Of a stretch of 26,462 nucleotides of DNA, positions 17,440-23,887 are shown one piece after another. Position 1 is the stretch's first letter, and each line of letters opens with the position of its first letter. A program made the position numbers and the translations under genes. Under the pieces are notes generated by a model, which saw nothing but the letters and a program-made list of their open reading frames with translations, did no database searches and had not been told where the DNA came from. Origin of the DNA: an uncultured Sutterella sp. (GTDB taxonomy: Bacteria; Pseudomonadota; Gammaproteobacteria; Burkholderiales; Burkholderiaceae_F); NCBI GenBank assembly GCA_937906995.1, contig CALESB010000071.1, positions 1-26,462 on the forward strand, given 5' to 3'.

Positions 17440-17565
17440 AAATTTTCTCCAGAACTGAACGACTTAAAATCAACTTTTTATATTTAAAAATTCCGTTTTT
17501 TATAAATGAGGGTCCCTTTTGTTTTTCATCTTTAATTTTTCTCAGAAGAAAACATAAATGATTTT

Positions 17566-17622
17566 TTAGAATACAAATGAGAACATCTGAGTTTGCAAAG
17601 ATCTTAAGTAGTGTTTCCCCAT
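17566..17622 (-). CDS. Possible 18-residue leader peptide upstream of the McrBC-like operon
   Basis: AAGGAG lies 7 nt before an ATG that opens an 18-codon frame (MGKHYLRSLQTQMFSFVF) ending in TAA. This ribosome site is stronger than that of the AAA+ gene 127 bp downstream. It may be an attenuating leader or a chance frame. Confidence 0.3.
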   Translation of the reverse strand: MGKHYLRSLQTQMFSFVF

Positions 17623-17719
17623 AATCAATCTCCTTACTGTTTAATCTGATCGTTATACCTATCGTACTCTGTGTCTTTTTCAGAGGTATTGATAGACGTC
17701 AGAACAGCATACAAACTGA

Positions 17720-17746
17720 TAAAAGAAGCTCCGATAAGGAGCTTCC
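17720..17746 (-). terminator. Terminator of the HNH / cold-shock-domain gene cluster
   Basis: On the minus strand GAAGCTCC (17745-17738) pairs with GGAGCTTC (17732-17725) across TTATC, followed by TTTTATC. It lies 10 bp after the stop of the last gene of the cluster. Confidence 0.9.
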
Positions 17747-17755
17747 CCGCATGGC

Positions 17756-18589
17756 TTATTTTTTTGACTTGATATCGGCGTAGGACTCAAAATCAGTCAC
17801 AATGGCGCCGGACCGTCTATCCGTCAACTGAAGTTCAGAACATAAGCGTGCGTACCATTTAGACTTTATTCCGCCATCAAAAATGTACTCTTGACCTTCT
17901 ATATTTTGCATATGAAGATGTCCGGAAATATGCGAGTATTTGCGACCTAGATAGTGTTGAGTAATGTATTGGCTCACTTCACTACTGGTTCTAAAATTCA
18001 AAGGACGCATTTCGGCCACTAGCGCCCGAAATTCTTGCTCTTCCAAGTCGATAGCCTCTTCCTTCAATTGTTGCTTTTTGAGACTGAGCGACTGTAGATA
18101 CTCCATAATATTTTGGGCACGGACTTCGGCTTTGTTTTTTGTATGAGCTTCGCTTTCTAAAGCATTAAATTCGTCTTCAGACATTAAAGCTTTCAATAAT
18201 CTACGTTCAGAATCACAGTGAAGTCCGATTCTCTTTTTTAATGATTCAATACGTTGTTCGTATCGATGACAAATCGCTGACTTGTAGGATTCAACCTCGT
18301 CTTCCGATAAGATCTGAACCACTTGCAAACCTTTCATCGTGGGTTCAAAGACATACCAGAAATACTGTTTGTCCTCGGCTCGCGTATGCCTAGTCAGGCG
18401 CTGTAAGTTGTTTTCTAACGTCTGAGCCTTTTCAGCACTCATCTTTTTCACGACAGAGATGTGAAGAAAATAACTGCCTTTATTGTCTTCCAAAACATTA
18501 CTAACAAAGCCAAACCCTCGATCACTGTGATAACGTAATGCTGTGCCAAAACCAATAAGACCGTTTTCGATGTGTTTTGTCATTTCCAT
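17756..18589 (-). CDS. Cold-shock-domain / coiled-coil protein of unknown function
   Basis: This 277-residue protein opens with a cold-shock-like OB fold: GFGTALRYHSDRGFGFV followed by YFLHISVV, matching the RNP1/RNP2 pattern of CspA-type nucleic-acid-binding domains. Residues about 100-190 are charged and helical, probably coiled coil. The last 75 residues (SQYITQHYLGRKYSHISGHL onward) form a compact domain I cannot name. It probably binds RNA or single-stranded DNA. The frame could start at 18616, but AAAGGA stands 7 nt before ATG 18589 and nothing suitable precedes 18616. It is the last gene of a three-gene run behind the HNH protein and the small acidic protein. Confidence 0.7.
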   Translation of the reverse strand: MEMTKHIENGLIGFGTALRYHSDRGFGFVSNVLEDNKGSYFLHISVVKKMSAEKAQTLENNLQRLTRHTRAEDKQYFWYVFEPTMKGLQVVQILSEDEVESYKSAICHRYEQRIESLKKRIGLHCDSERRLLKALMSEDEFNALESEAHTKNKAEVRAQNIMEYLQSLSLKKQQLKEEAIDLEEQEFRALVAEMRPLNFRTSSEVSQYITQHYLGRKYSHISGHLHMQNIEGQEYIFDGGIKSKWYARLCSELQLTDRRSGAIVTDFESYADIKSKK

Positions 18590-18619
18590 GGTGTGTTCCT
18601 TTTTGAGTTGTCCCATCCT

Positions 18620-18868
18620 TTAGCGACCGGACTTTGTGATGTCATTGACTAAACTTTGAGCTAAAGCTTGATCCCCGCCGGAGATCTCGTGCAAGATTTC
18701 CATTTCGTCTTCATTGAGCCCAAGTTCATGACAGCGCTTGAGCGCGGGTTCAAATTCCGGGCCGTAGAAGAGTTCTTCTTCCAATAAGCTCTCAGGATCC
18801 TGTGCCAATAGCTCCTGATCCTTGTAATAGTCCTTAAGCAATTGATCGATGCTGGGATTTTTATGCAT
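18620..18868 (-). CDS. Small acidic protein, candidate immunity protein
   Basis: The 82-residue product is strongly acidic (LEEELFYGPEFEP; NEDEMEILHEI) and predicted all-helical. It lies 25 bp after an HNH toxin-like gene. Acidic helical partners of nuclease toxins are typical immunity proteins, so that role is inferred from size, charge and position, not from homology. The open frame reaches 18934 inside the upstream gene, but the Met at 18868 leaves no overlap and has a weak GGACAG site. The next gene begins about 30 bp later. Confidence 0.6.
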   Translation of the reverse strand: MHKNPSIDQLLKDYYKDQELLAQDPESLLEEELFYGPEFEPALKRCHELGLNEDEMEILHEISGGDQALAQSLVNDITKSGR

Positions 18869-18893
18869 AACTGTTCTGTCCAATAGTGATGAA

Positions 18894-19649
18894 TTAAGCT
18901 TTGTCGGCCGGTTTCCAACCGTAATAGTCAGCATGGGCCGCCGTTACCTGAGAGTGATCTTCCGATGACATCAACACCATGTTCTCAGGCGTATCTGCGC
19001 CGCCTTCACTGAGCGGTTGGATATGATGAACTTGATAGCCCTGTGTATCATCGATACCGTGCGCAGCCAAAAAGTCCGTTCGAGCAACTGAGCTACGGGA
19101 GATCTCGGTGTTATCCACGTGTGTACTTCCCTCCACTTCGCCGGCAGCAATCAGCGTGTTCAGGTCAGACTGATCGCCAATGAAAACACCGTTTTCTACT
19201 CCCGGTAAGGTACATGCGTCGCCCTCAAGGGAGCAAACGGTCCCCTCGGGATGGCTGTCAGCTAATACTGTTGTGGCAGCTGCAGAATAGATCCCAAGCT
19301 GACAAAGGCGAGTTAGATGGGCCTTATTCTCTTCGGTCAAAAAATCTTTACCGTGAACCAAAGCGTCGTAACTTGCTTCGGTCACGGCTGCACCACTTCT
19401 CACAGCACCGATGGTGCCCTTGACGAATTCTTCAGCTCGGTTTTTAACAATTTGACCGCTACCTTCTAAATCACCCTTACAGAGTTTGGTTCCGCAATCC
19501 GCTACATCGCTGACGGTATTCACGAGACCTTGAAAGAATCCGACTACGGAATCAATGGCCACGTCTGTCGCAAAATCAACAATATCTTCAGCAGAAGCAC
19601 TTTCACCTTTTGGCCGAATGGTGATGATGGTATTTCGATCGTTACTCAT
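18894..19649 (-). CDS. HNH-nuclease toxin-like protein
   Basis: This 251-residue protein has no signal peptide. Its N-terminal two thirds are Ala/Gly-rich helices of the kind found in secreted polymorphic toxins. The C-terminus holds an HNH endonuclease motif: VHHIQPLSEGG (H208, H209), PENMVLM (N223), DHSQVTAAH (H232, H239), the colicin/pyocin DNase layout. It is probably a DNA-cutting toxin or effector delivered to rivals or acting inside the cell, with the small acidic protein next door as immunity. AAGGGG lies 6 nt before ATG 19649. The longer frame to 19751 runs through the promoter region. No secretion tag (VgrG, PAAR, LXG) is visible. Confidence 0.75.
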   Translation of the reverse strand: MSNDRNTIITIRPKGESASAEDIVDFATDVAIDSVVGFFQGLVNTVSDVADCGTKLCKGDLEGSGQIVKNRAEEFVKGTIGAVRSGAAVTEASYDALVHGKDFLTEENKAHLTRLCQLGIYSAAATTVLADSHPEGTVCSLEGDACTLPGVENGVFIGDQSDLNTLIAAGEVEGSTHVDNTEISRSSVARTDFLAAHGIDDTQGYQVHHIQPLSEGGADTPENMVLMSSEDHSQVTAAHADYYGWKPADKA

Positions 19650-19718
19650 CCGTTTCCCCTTTTTTCTAGAGATCCTTTCCTTATCGTTACTGTAAAGAAG
19701 GTCTGGAGGTTCGGAGAA

Positions 19719-19740
19719 TTCACAAATTTGAGAATTTGAT
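19719..19740. promoter_or_regulatory. TTCACAAATTT-type site, copy 1
   Basis: ATTCACAAATTTGAGAATTTG lies 70 bp before the HNH gene and about 100 bp before the divergent HEPN gene. It shares TTCACAAATTT with two other intergenic sites (near 21659 and 23348). Confidence 0.5.
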
Positions 19741-19753
19741 AACATCCTCAAAA

Positions 19754-19824
19754 AAGGAGGGTCTATTGATGTGAAACGAAGCGCTTTAAGCCTGAATCAC
19801 CTAAAATTTGTTTTAAATATGTAA
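19754..19824 (+). promoter_or_regulatory. Strong ribosome site on a start-stop / 17-codon leader before the HEPN gene
   Basis: AAGGAGG (19754-19760) is 8 nt before ATGTGA, a start codon followed at once by a stop. The overlapping GTG (19771) opens a 17-residue frame ending at 19824, 11 nt before the HEPN ATG. That ATG has only a poor site of its own, so translation may be coupled or attenuated through this leader. Confidence 0.35.
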
Positions 19825-19835
19825 TGGGTTAAGAG

Positions 19836-20726
19836 ATGCCTCAGGACTTAAGACTTTTGGATTTAATAGATGCCTTCAACAATCGGATCATCAAAAACTT
19901 GCGTCCGTTGTTGCTGAGTCATTTGAATCGACGGCTCCCCTTAATTTATGGGGAGAGTTGGTTCGAAGAGCTTTCTTTTGTTCTATTTAAGGGTAGGAAT
20001 TCCAACCTTGTCCCCACAGACGGACTTGAGCAGTTTGACACCTATTTACTGATTCGGATCTATGTAGGCCACTATGCTAGCTTGGCAGGGGCTGCCGATA
20101 GTGCAAACCGGAAACTGTTGGATTCACTCTATACCATCAAAGACTTTAGAAATGAAGTCGAACATGTCCCCGATGTCGGCAATCGCGCTCTCTTATTGCA
20201 ACGCATTCGTCAGGTTTTATCGTCGGTGCATATTGTCAATCACTGTCTCAATCCCAACCGCGAAATCGATACTGAAGTAAAGCCCGAAGAGGTGCAGGCG
20301 AAGGGCACTGAACTTATTGACTACTTATCGTCAAGTCGACGCCCCAAGACAAAGTCAAAATGGGTTATGGCAATTGGTGTAGTGACGGTCGCTCTGATTG
20401 CGGTGATTTATACCTTCTACTGGCAGCAACCTCTCGTCATTGAACCAAGTCTTGCCCATCAGCACATCGATAAAGAGGTCACCGTGTGTGGCGAACTGGC
20501 GGAAGTGAATGTACGAACGGAAGGGGTAAGTTGGCTCAATTTTGACAGACCGTACCCTGAGAATGCCTTCACAGCTCAAATTCCTGATGAACACGCAAAA
20601 AACTTTATCGGCATCAATTTACTGTTGCAGCAAGAACTCTGCGTGAAGGGAGTCATTCAAGCAATCGGTGGCAACAAGACCATGATTCAATTAAAGACAA
20701 CGGAACAGTGGGTACAAAATGACTAA
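19836..20726 (+). CDS. Membrane-anchored HEPN RNase-like protein with periplasmic OB-like domain
   Basis: This is a 296-residue protein in three parts. Residues 1-140 are helical and hold DFRNEVEH (R105, N106, H110), the R(N)xxxH motif of HEPN ribonucleases. Residues 176-196 form one transmembrane helix preceded by Arg/Lys, which places the HEPN part in the cytoplasm. Residues 203-296 are a beta-rich, OB-like domain predicted in the periplasm, with VTVCGELAE (C218) and LCVKG (C269) as a likely disulfide pair. The next gene encodes a secreted protein made of the same C-terminal domain, and their frames overlap by 8 bp (ATGACTAA). A transmembrane sensor controlling an RNase is a reasonable reading, but untested. 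The HEPN call rests on motif and helical context. Confidence 0.7.
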   Translation: MPQDLRLLDLIDAFNNRIIKNLRPLLLSHLNRRLPLIYGESWFEELSFVLFKGRNSNLVPTDGLEQFDTYLLIRIYVGHYASLAGAADSANRKLLDSLYTIKDFRNEVEHVPDVGNRALLLQRIRQVLSSVHIVNHCLNPNREIDTEVKPEEVQAKGTELIDYLSSSRRPKTKSKWVMAIGVVTVALIAVIYTFYWQQPLVIEPSLAHQHIDKEVTVCGELAEVNVRTEGVSWLNFDRPYPENAFTAQIPDEHAKNFIGINLLLQQELCVKGVIQAIGGNKTMIQLKTTEQWVQND

Positions 20727-21102
20727 ATGGGTGAAAACAGTTTTTCTTAGCCTCTCATTCTTGATCTCATCAGCTCATGCGAATCAAGCCTATGACTGTC
20801 AAAAGGCGCCTTTATTATTAAAGAAAACGGTCACGGTGTGTGGTCAATTGGCCGAAATCGTGCCTCAGCCGCAATTGGAGCGCATCATGCTCAACCTCGA
20901 GAAGCCCTATCCTCAGGAGGCCATGGCTTTTGAGATTCCGAAGGCACATCAAGACGATTTCCAAAAACGGTATCCGGACCTTCGGTCTCTCATTGGTCAA
21001 AGAATCTGCGCTCATGGTCGGGTGATGGAAAAACACGGTCACTTACGCATGCAAATTAGCGAATTGGTAAGTTTCGCCCAGCCAGTCAAGACGTTGCCGT
21101 GA
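20719..21102 (+). CDS. Secreted OB-like domain protein, paralogue of the preceding C-terminal domain
   Basis: This 127-residue protein has a signal peptide (cleavage near AHA, residue 21) and then one domain matching residues 203-296 of the preceding HEPN protein: KTVTVCGQLAE against KEVTVCGELAE, the KPYPQEA/RPYPENA block, FEIPKAH/AQIPDEH, and QRICAHG against QELCVKG. The two core cysteines (C41, C97) are conserved and a third (C27) is extra. It is translated from an ATG overlapping the HEPN stop, so the two are made together. It may be a soluble ligand, decoy or subunit for the membrane sensor. This is inferred only from shared domain and coupling. Confidence 0.75.
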   Translation: MTKWVKTVFLSLSFLISSAHANQAYDCQKAPLLLKKTVTVCGQLAEIVPQPQLERIMLNLEKPYPQEAMAFEIPKAHQDDFQKRYPDLRSLIGQRICAHGRVMEKHGHLRMQISELVSFAQPVKTLP

Positions 21103-21466
21103 AAATCGAAAGGTTTGTTTGTATACGCGAAAGTTGTTGATCGAGCTCCTGATAGCCGACGGGACTTTTTAGTAAAACCGGTCCTGTCATGCTCTGGACT
21201 AGCACCCCCATCACATAAAGCTGAAAGGTCCAAAAGCCCTCGGCTTTCCTTTCGAAACAAGGGCCCCCATTCATTTGGGGGAGATCCTGAAGTTGCATCA
21301 ATAGCCTTTTAAAAACCGATTGACCAACGCGACCTTTGGTTGCCAACGTCGACTCGTGCTGACAAAGATCGCTTTTCCAATGGCCGAATTCATTCAATAT
21401 AAACTGTTTTCTTTGGTTATGACTGTTATAGGTCAGTCGTATCATTGTTTTGTGAGTTAACATCAT
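21086..21466 (-). CDS. Hypothetical 126-residue protein
   Basis: The sequence has normal coding character (mixed amphipathic segments, Trp, Cys and Phe spread through it), but I recognise no family. It has no signal peptide or membrane segment. It converges on the secreted OB-domain gene and overlaps its 3' end by 17 bp. No good ribosome site precedes either possible ATG (21466 or 21445). It could be a real small gene or a decayed one. Both cysteines and the GYQELDQQL region are visible but uninformative. Confidence 0.45.
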   Translation of the reverse strand: MMLTHKTMIRLTYNSHNQRKQFILNEFGHWKSDLCQHESTLATKGRVGQSVFKRLLMQLQDLPQMNGGPCFERKAEGFWTFQLYVMGVLVQSMTGPVLLKSPVGYQELDQQLSRIQTNLSIFTATS

Positions 21467-21658
21467 GCACTCGGGGAAGCGAAGCCTCCTCCTCTTTAAT
21501 TAAGAATATTGACGACTTTCCACTGTGGAAGTGTCAGGCGACCAATCGTCTGACTTGAGACCATTGCTTATTCGATAACTTCTCGACATTGTGCACTCCT
21601 TCAATCGTGATTCAACTCTTCACTTTGCACTTTAAAGGAGTCTTTTCTGAGGGACGAT

Positions 21659-21673
21659 TTCACAAATTTGTGG
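21659..21673. promoter_or_regulatory. TTCACAAATTT-type site, copy 2 (perfect palindrome)
   Basis: CACAAATTTGTG (21661-21672) is a perfect 12-bp palindrome, about 65 bp upstream of the small plus-strand gene at 21736. It is the most symmetric of three related sites. Confidence 0.5.
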
Positions 21674-21735
21674 AACGTTATCCTTCGAGTCTTTACCTTA
21701 CGATGTGAAATAGATCAAAGCAAAGGGAGGAGAAC

Positions 21736-21953
21736 ATGAGAGAATCACGCCACTTTAAGACGCGCTGCCTTCAACGTCGAATCTCCAATAACGACGTCAA
21801 CATGGCCCTTCAATTTGGGATTCCAAACGGTGGAAAAATTGTTTGAGTGAAAAAAGTTGTCTTGCACTCATCAAAAGTATCGACCACTGGATCAGTGAGA
21901 TAGAGATGGCTAAGAAAGGTGGTGAATTCAAAGTCCGTCGGATAGATGCGTAG
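21736..21953 (+). pseudogene. Small frameshifted gene, DUF4258-like N-terminus
   Basis: A very strong ribosome site (GGGAGGAG) precedes ATG 21736. The first frame reads 36 codons to TGA at 21844. Its pattern of an N-terminal His, then CLQRRISNNDVNMALQFG, resembles DUF4258 proteins, in which a short helix-rich motif is followed by a beta sheet. After a -1 shift in GGAAAAATT (near 21834-21840) the frame stays open for another 38 codons to TAG 21953, just before a terminator. The intact ends suggest one broken gene. Two separate tiny genes, or frameshifting at the A-run, are alternatives. Confidence 0.45.
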
Positions 21954-21954
21954 T

Positions 21955-21984
21955 TGAAAGGATGGTTATAAAACCATCCTTTTC
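21955..21984. terminator. Bidirectional terminator
   Basis: AAAGGATGGTT (21957-21967) pairs with AACCATCCTTT (21972-21982), with T-rich flanks on both strands (TTTTCC on plus, TTTCAAC on minus). It serves the small plus-strand gene and the convergent CARF gene. Confidence 0.85.
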
Positions 21985-21986
21985 CT

Positions 21987-23303
21987 CTAAACGCGTTTCC
22001 ACTCTTCAAAAGGCTTACCGTTCACCTCTTTAAGAAGATGCAGGAATCTTTCCGGCAAACGGATACAGTCTGCATCAAGTATTAACTCGTAAAAGCAAGC
22101 TTCATTCTCTTCCGTGCTCGCGATCTGATAATTAGTCAATCGTCGTTGAGTAACGTCAGGAATCTGCTGACTCAAAACATCACGGATTTTCTCGTTTGCT
22201 TTTGTACGTGGATTAGACAACCTGCTCGAGAAATGCTTGGCAGCCACTGACATATCGTGACGTTCTTTCTCAGTCAGCTGATTTATGAAGGCCTGGTAGT
22301 ACTTTTTGTAATCTTCAAAAGGCTCATTGCGAAGGCGTCTCTCTATTTTTCGGATACGATCCGGTTCTAACCCCAAATATTGTTCACAGGCATTTTCCCA
22401 GGACTTAGCCGGTTGAATGAGTTCCAATACCTTAACGTACTGCAATCTGAGGAAAAAGAACTTCTCCAAAGGCACAGTGCTATAGGTTGTTTCCGTTTTG
22501 CGGCCTAGCTTTTTCCGTAAGGCTAACCAAGCGTATAACCCTATGCATCGCGTTTCCGGTTGAACCGTGATCCCTTCGCAAATCAATTGCCACTTGGTTT
22601 TATTTTGTGAAATTTCAACGAAAGGACGGTCGGTCAAGCGTTGTTGCGAAGCCTGAATAATTTCACTGTAGGAGTGCTGAGTATTCAATAAGGCTTCCGG
22701 CAAAATGGGACGCAATCGCAAAAAGGGAATCTCTCCAAGGCTGATGCAACCGGGCACACTCTTTAATAGCGCAAGAGAAGGATACGGGTCACCGCTTTTT
22801 TCTTGCTCTTCGGAGGATAGAACATGCGAAATACGATCCTGATTTCGACCATAGAACATCATGGCGCTACCTAAAAGCATACCCATGCTCTTGCGCCCAC
22901 CCACGATAGAAACATGTAAAGAGGCATTTTCATCGGAACAAAATTCGCGAACAAGGTTAACGATGTAGTCGGCCGCTCGAGAACTGTCATTTTGAGTACG
23001 AATATCCGCTAAAGGTTCGCCGACTTCGTCAGGTATGACATGGATATGATCCTCGCAGAACTTCGCTTTGGGGAAACCGTAGTCAGTATAAAAATGGTTG
23101 AGAAGGTTATGTTCTTGCGACAAATAAGCGTCTCTAGCCTTGATTGCACCCAATTTAGTCGTGACGACATGAATTTCCGTCGGCATTTCATTCGGAATCG
23201 TTTTATAGATTGCAGCCAATGTAACCGTAGTCAAATGTGGCGTTGTTCCTAATGCCATCAATAAAATCGTGCGCTTATTTTGTTGAGTCATTTTTTCTAC
23301 CAT
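21987..23303 (-). CDS. CRISPR-associated CARF-domain protein, NE0113 family
   Basis: This 438-residue protein begins with a Rossmann-like CARF domain: ILLMALGTTPH (13-23), IHVVTTKLGAIKARDAYL, and SIVGGRKSMGMLLGSAMMFY (GGRKSM at 135-140), then QDRISHVL. This is the signature of the Cas_NE0113 family. CARF domains bind cyclic oligoadenylate made by type III CRISPR Cas10. Some members also degrade it. The C-terminal half (about 215-438) is helical and charged, with no nuclease motif I recognise. The frame reaches 23321 at a TTG; the ATGs at 23303 and 23291 are likelier starts. The gene is divergent from a Csx16 gene, and no cas10, csm/cmr genes or CRISPR array appear in the window. Confidence 0.8.
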   Translation of the reverse strand: MVEKMTQQNKRTILLMALGTTPHLTTVTLAAIYKTIPNEMPTEIHVVTTKLGAIKARDAYLSQEHNLLNHFYTDYGFPKAKFCEDHIHVIPDEVGEPLADIRTQNDSSRAADYIVNLVREFCSDENASLHVSIVGGRKSMGMLLGSAMMFYGRNQDRISHVLSSEEQEKSGDPYPSLALLKSVPGCISLGEIPFLRLRPILPEALLNTQHSYSEIIQASQQRLTDRPFVEISQNKTKWQLICEGITVQPETRCIGLYAWLALRKKLGRKTETTYSTVPLEKFFFLRLQYVKVLELIQPAKSWENACEQYLGLEPDRIRKIERRLRNEPFEDYKKYYQAFINQLTEKERHDMSVAAKHFSSRLSNPRTKANEKIRDVLSQQIPDVTQRRLTNYQIASTEENEACFYELILDADCIRLPERFLHLLKEVNGKPFEEWKRV

Positions 23304-23344
23304 TGAATCAGAGTACCTCAATCACTATAACAACCCTCCCCTAG

Positions 23345-23366
23345 AATTTCACAAATTTTCGAAATT
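23345..23366. promoter_or_regulatory. TTCACAAATTT-type site, copy 3, in the CARF/Csx16 divergent promoter
   Basis: AATTTC (23345-23350) and GAAATT (23361-23366) flank ACAAATTTTC. The site contains TTTCACAAATTTT and sits between the two divergent genes, next to a TATATAGT -10-like element (23375-23382) for csx16. Confidence 0.5.
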
Positions 23367-23420
23367 AGGTTTTCTATATAGTGCCGATAAACTACATCCC
23401 AAGAGCAATGGAGGCTTGTA

Positions 23421-23729
23421 ATGACAGTATTTTTCGTAAGTCGCCATCAAGGCGCGATTGAATGGATGAAAAAACAACCCGTTATGGTTGATTGTTGGAC
23501 AGATGACTTAAATATTGACACTGTTTCAGCTGGGGACACTGTTATCGGAACAGTGCCAATACACCTTGCTGCATGGATTTGTGCCAAAGGCGCAGTTTTT
23601 CTTGCTCTACAGCTTGAACTACCAGTTGATCTAAGAGGGACAGAATTGACAGATAATCAATTAAAAAAACTGAATTGCAAATTGTGCAGATACGAAGTTA
23701 AAAGATTACCTTTTGAGTCTCTGAGTTAG
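23421..23729 (+). CDS. csx16: Csx16 (VVA1548-family) CRISPR-associated protein
   Basis: This 102-residue protein matches the VVA1548/Csx16 pattern: MTVFFVSRHQGAIEWM at the start, an AGDTVIGTVPIHLAAWICAKGAVF core, then LDLP-like LELPVDLRGTELT. The family occurs with type III CRISPR-Cas systems and is thought to act in cyclic-oligonucleotide turnover or control; I am not certain of the reaction. GGAGG lies about 7 nt before the ATG. It is divergent from the CARF gene across a 100-bp promoter region and ends at its own terminator. Finding the two without cas genes is unusual. Confidence 0.85.
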   Translation: MTVFFVSRHQGAIEWMKKQPVMVDCWTDDLNIDTVSAGDTVIGTVPIHLAAWICAKGAVFLALQLELPVDLRGTELTDNQLKKLNCKLCRYEVKRLPFESLS

Positions 23730-23731
23730 AC

Positions 23732-23762
23732 AAAGGGCTTGAATGATTTAAGCCCTTTAATT
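23732..23762 (+). terminator. Intrinsic terminator of csx16
   Basis: AAAGGGCTT (23732-23740) pairs with AAGCCCTTT (23750-23758) across a 9-nt loop, followed by AATT. It lies 3 bp after the csx16 stop. Confidence 0.8.
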
Positions 23763-23850
23763 CACTCAAACTTCGATCGACTTTCATTCCTATCAGAAGC
23801 TAGGATACACTGAAACATGAAATCAACTCCGAGATGCTTTAACTCAATTT

Positions 23851-23887
23851 CGAGAATTATTTTTCATATTTATAAAAATAATTCTCG
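23851..23887 (-). repeat. 14-bp inverted repeat spanning the stop of the secreted paralogue
   Basis: CGAGAATTATTTTT (23851-23864) and AAAAATAATTCTCG (23874-23887) are perfect complements with a 9-nt loop. The stem includes the last codons and TAA of the gene. It may act as a 3' hairpin of the operon mRNA. Confidence 0.8.

Larger units (their letters stand above)
17440..17755. other. Gene-free 316-bp leader region of the McrBC-like operon
   Basis: It holds the terminator of the upstream cold-shock-domain gene (17720-17746), a possible TATAAC -10 element near 17655, a CTCTG/CAGAG hairpin near 17675 and an 18-codon reading frame (17566-17622, listed separately). The 120 bp next to the AAA+ gene are very AT-rich with no clear element. 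Confidence 0.5.

Noticed and set aside
21797..22009. 70-codon minus-strand frame
   Set aside because: It overlaps a strong bidirectional terminator and the end of the CARF gene and is antisense to the small broken gene.
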